Shown: piece by piece, positions 8,043 through 8,869 of the stretch
Layout of the letters: every line of letters begins with the position of its first letter
Position numbering within the stretch: position 1 is the first letter of the stretch
NCBI GenBank assembly: GCA_014804915.1
Contig: JAAUYW010000120.1
Location: forward strand, 1 to 8,869
Length of the DNA stretch: 8,869 nucleotides
Origin: Desulfovibrio sp.
GTDB taxonomy: Bacteria > Desulfobacterota > Desulfovibrionia > Desulfovibrionales > Desulfovibrionaceae
Reading direction: 5' to 3'
Made by a program: the position numbers and the translations under genes
The notes under the pieces: generated by a model
Seen by the model: the letters and a program-made list of their open reading frames with translations, nothing else
Told to the model about the DNA's origin: nothing
Database searches by the model: none

Positions 8043-8074
8043 GCGCCTGCCCTTTCGCTGAAAAAGGCAGGCGC
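8043..8074 (-). other. Strong hairpin in the ackA-fhs intergenic spacer
   Basis: GCGCCTGCC (8043-8051) and GGCAGGCGC (8066-8074) make a perfect nine-base-pair stem. On the minus strand it can extend by TTT/AAA past one bulged G, leaving a seven-base loop. No T-tract follows on either strand, so it is not a classic terminator. It ends nine bases before the fhs Shine-Dalgarno (8033-8027). Likely roles are a stabiliser of the ackA 3' end, an RNA-processing site that sets the ackA:fhs ratio, or a partial attenuator. Confidence 0.6.
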
Positions 8075-8087
8075 GAGTTAAGGACAA

Positions 8088-8869
8088 TTATTTGCCAAGC
8101 ACCTTGAGCGTTGCTTCGGCTATTTCCAGTTCCTCGTTGGTGGGTATGATCAGCACCTTTATGCGGCTGTCAGGAGTCGAGATTTCCCTTGGCTCTGACT
8201 TGCGCAGTTCATTCTCCTTTTCATCCAGCCTGATGCCGATGCTCTCCAGGCGCGCGCAGACCTGGGCGCGGACATGCGGATCGTTTTCGCCGATTCCAGC
8301 TGTGAAGACAATGGCATCCACGTTGCCATCAAGCAGAAATACATACGCGCCCAGTTGTTTGCGAATGCTGCGGATTAGCATCTCAACTGCGAGTTTGCAT
8401 TTTTCATCGCCTTTGGCCGCCTCGGCATGAATATCCCGCATATCCGTGTAGCCGCAAATGCCAAGCAGCCCCGACTGCTTGTTCATCAGGGCATCAACCT
8501 CTTGCGGCGTGTAGCCTTTCCGCTCTTCCAGATATGGCACGATTGCCGGATCAATGCTTCCGCAGCGGGTGCCCATGATCAGCCCCTCCAGCGGAGTAAG
8601 GCCCATGCTGGTGTCAAAGCATTTGCCGTTCTTGACGCAGGTCATGGAAGAGCCATTGCCAAGATGCATTGTAATTGACCGCAGCTGGGACGGATCCTTG
8701 CCAACGAATTTCGCAGTCTGGCGCGCGATGTATTTGTGCGAAGTGCCATGGAAGCCATAGCGGCGAATCCTGAGCTCGGTATAGCACGGATAGGGCAGCG
8801 CATACATGTATGCTTCCGGTGGGAGGGTGGTGCCAAATTCCGTATAAAAAACGGCCACATTGGGAATGC
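8088..8869 (-). CDS. ackA: Acetate kinase, C-terminal part; 5' end lies outside the window
   Basis: AckA interconverts acetyl phosphate + ADP and acetate + ATP. The frame is open to the window edge (first full codons read IPNVAVFYTEF), so the N-terminal ~140 residues are outside. The GTG at 8858 is an internal Val. Family blocks: PPEAYMYALPY, RRYGFHGTSHKYI (His180 of the Methanosarcina enzyme), HLGNGSS (Asn211 region), TPLEGLIMGTRCGSIDPAIVP (Gly239, Arg241), MNKQSGLLGICG, FTAGIGENDPHVR (Gly331), and the C-terminal IPTNEELEIA (Glu384). One residue stands out: the usual FDTAFHQTMP block reads FYTEFGTTLP, which places Tyr where catalytic Asp148 is expected. The C-terminus is complete, with TAA at 8090-8088. 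fhs follows on the same strand. Pta, its usual partner, is not in view but could lie beyond the edge. Confidence 0.95.
   Translation of the reverse strand, partial: IPNVAVFYTEFGTTLPPEAYMYALPYPCYTELRIRRYGFHGTSHKYIARQTAKFVGKDPSQLRSITMHLGNGSSMTCVKNGKCFDTSMGLTPLEGLIMGTRCGSIDPAIVPYLEERKGYTPQEVDALMNKQSGLLGICGYTDMRDIHAEAAKGDEKCKLAVEMLIRSIRKQLGAYVFLLDGNVDAIVFTAGIGENDPHVRAQVCARLESIGIRLDEKENELRKSEPREISTPDSRIKVLIIPTNEELEIAEATLKVLGK

Noticed and set aside
8022..8087. Longer fhs start at 8087
   Set aside because: The added 22 residues are encoded by the intergenic hairpin and do not resemble the family. The ATG at 8021 has AAGGGAG in place.

Overview
The window looks like chromosomal DNA of a sulfate-reducing or related anaerobic deltaproteobacterium, most likely a Desulfovibrionaceae member. 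I infer this from moderate GC, the style of the proteins, and the combination of formate--tetrahydrofolate ligase, acetate kinase, an HD-GYP response regulator and a PilZ protein. The placement comes from recalled family resemblance, not from a search. The DNA is densely coding. I see no mobile element, tRNA, rRNA or CRISPR array, and no gene-free stretch longer than about 255 bases.

Layout, plus strand (1-5257). The 3' part of enolase (eno) overlaps folD, and folD shares its stop codon with the start of a 119-residue protein of unknown function. A hairpin with an interrupted T-tract follows. Next comes a second run of genes: an HD-GYP response regulator, a stand-alone Hpt phosphotransfer protein overlapping its end, a small nitroreductase-family flavoprotein, and a coupled coiled-coil protein of unknown function. 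A 255-base gap then holds a hairpin, a palindrome and a strong intrinsic terminator that ends only 26 bases before a small lipoprotein gene.

Layout, minus strand (8869-5267). The 3' part of acetate kinase (ackA) is followed by formate--tetrahydrofolate ligase (fhs) and then a PilZ-domain, YcgR-like protein. The PilZ gene converges on the lipoprotein gene with 9 bases between the stop codons.

Two themes emerge. The first is one-carbon and acetate metabolism. Fhs makes 10-formyl-THF from formate and ATP, FolD interconverts 10-formyl-, methenyl- and methylene-THF, and AckA interconverts acetyl phosphate + ADP and acetate + ATP. The second is cyclic-di-GMP signalling: a degrading enzyme under receiver control, a phosphotransfer protein and a PilZ effector. 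No diguanylate cyclase or histidine kinase lies in the window. The oddest observation is in AckA, where the residue aligned to catalytic Asp148 of the Methanosarcina enzyme is tyrosine, with further changes beside it. I found no convincing wholly new multi-gene system. The best leads are the atypical AckA loop, the leader and terminator before the lipoprotein, and the two uncharacterised coupled proteins.
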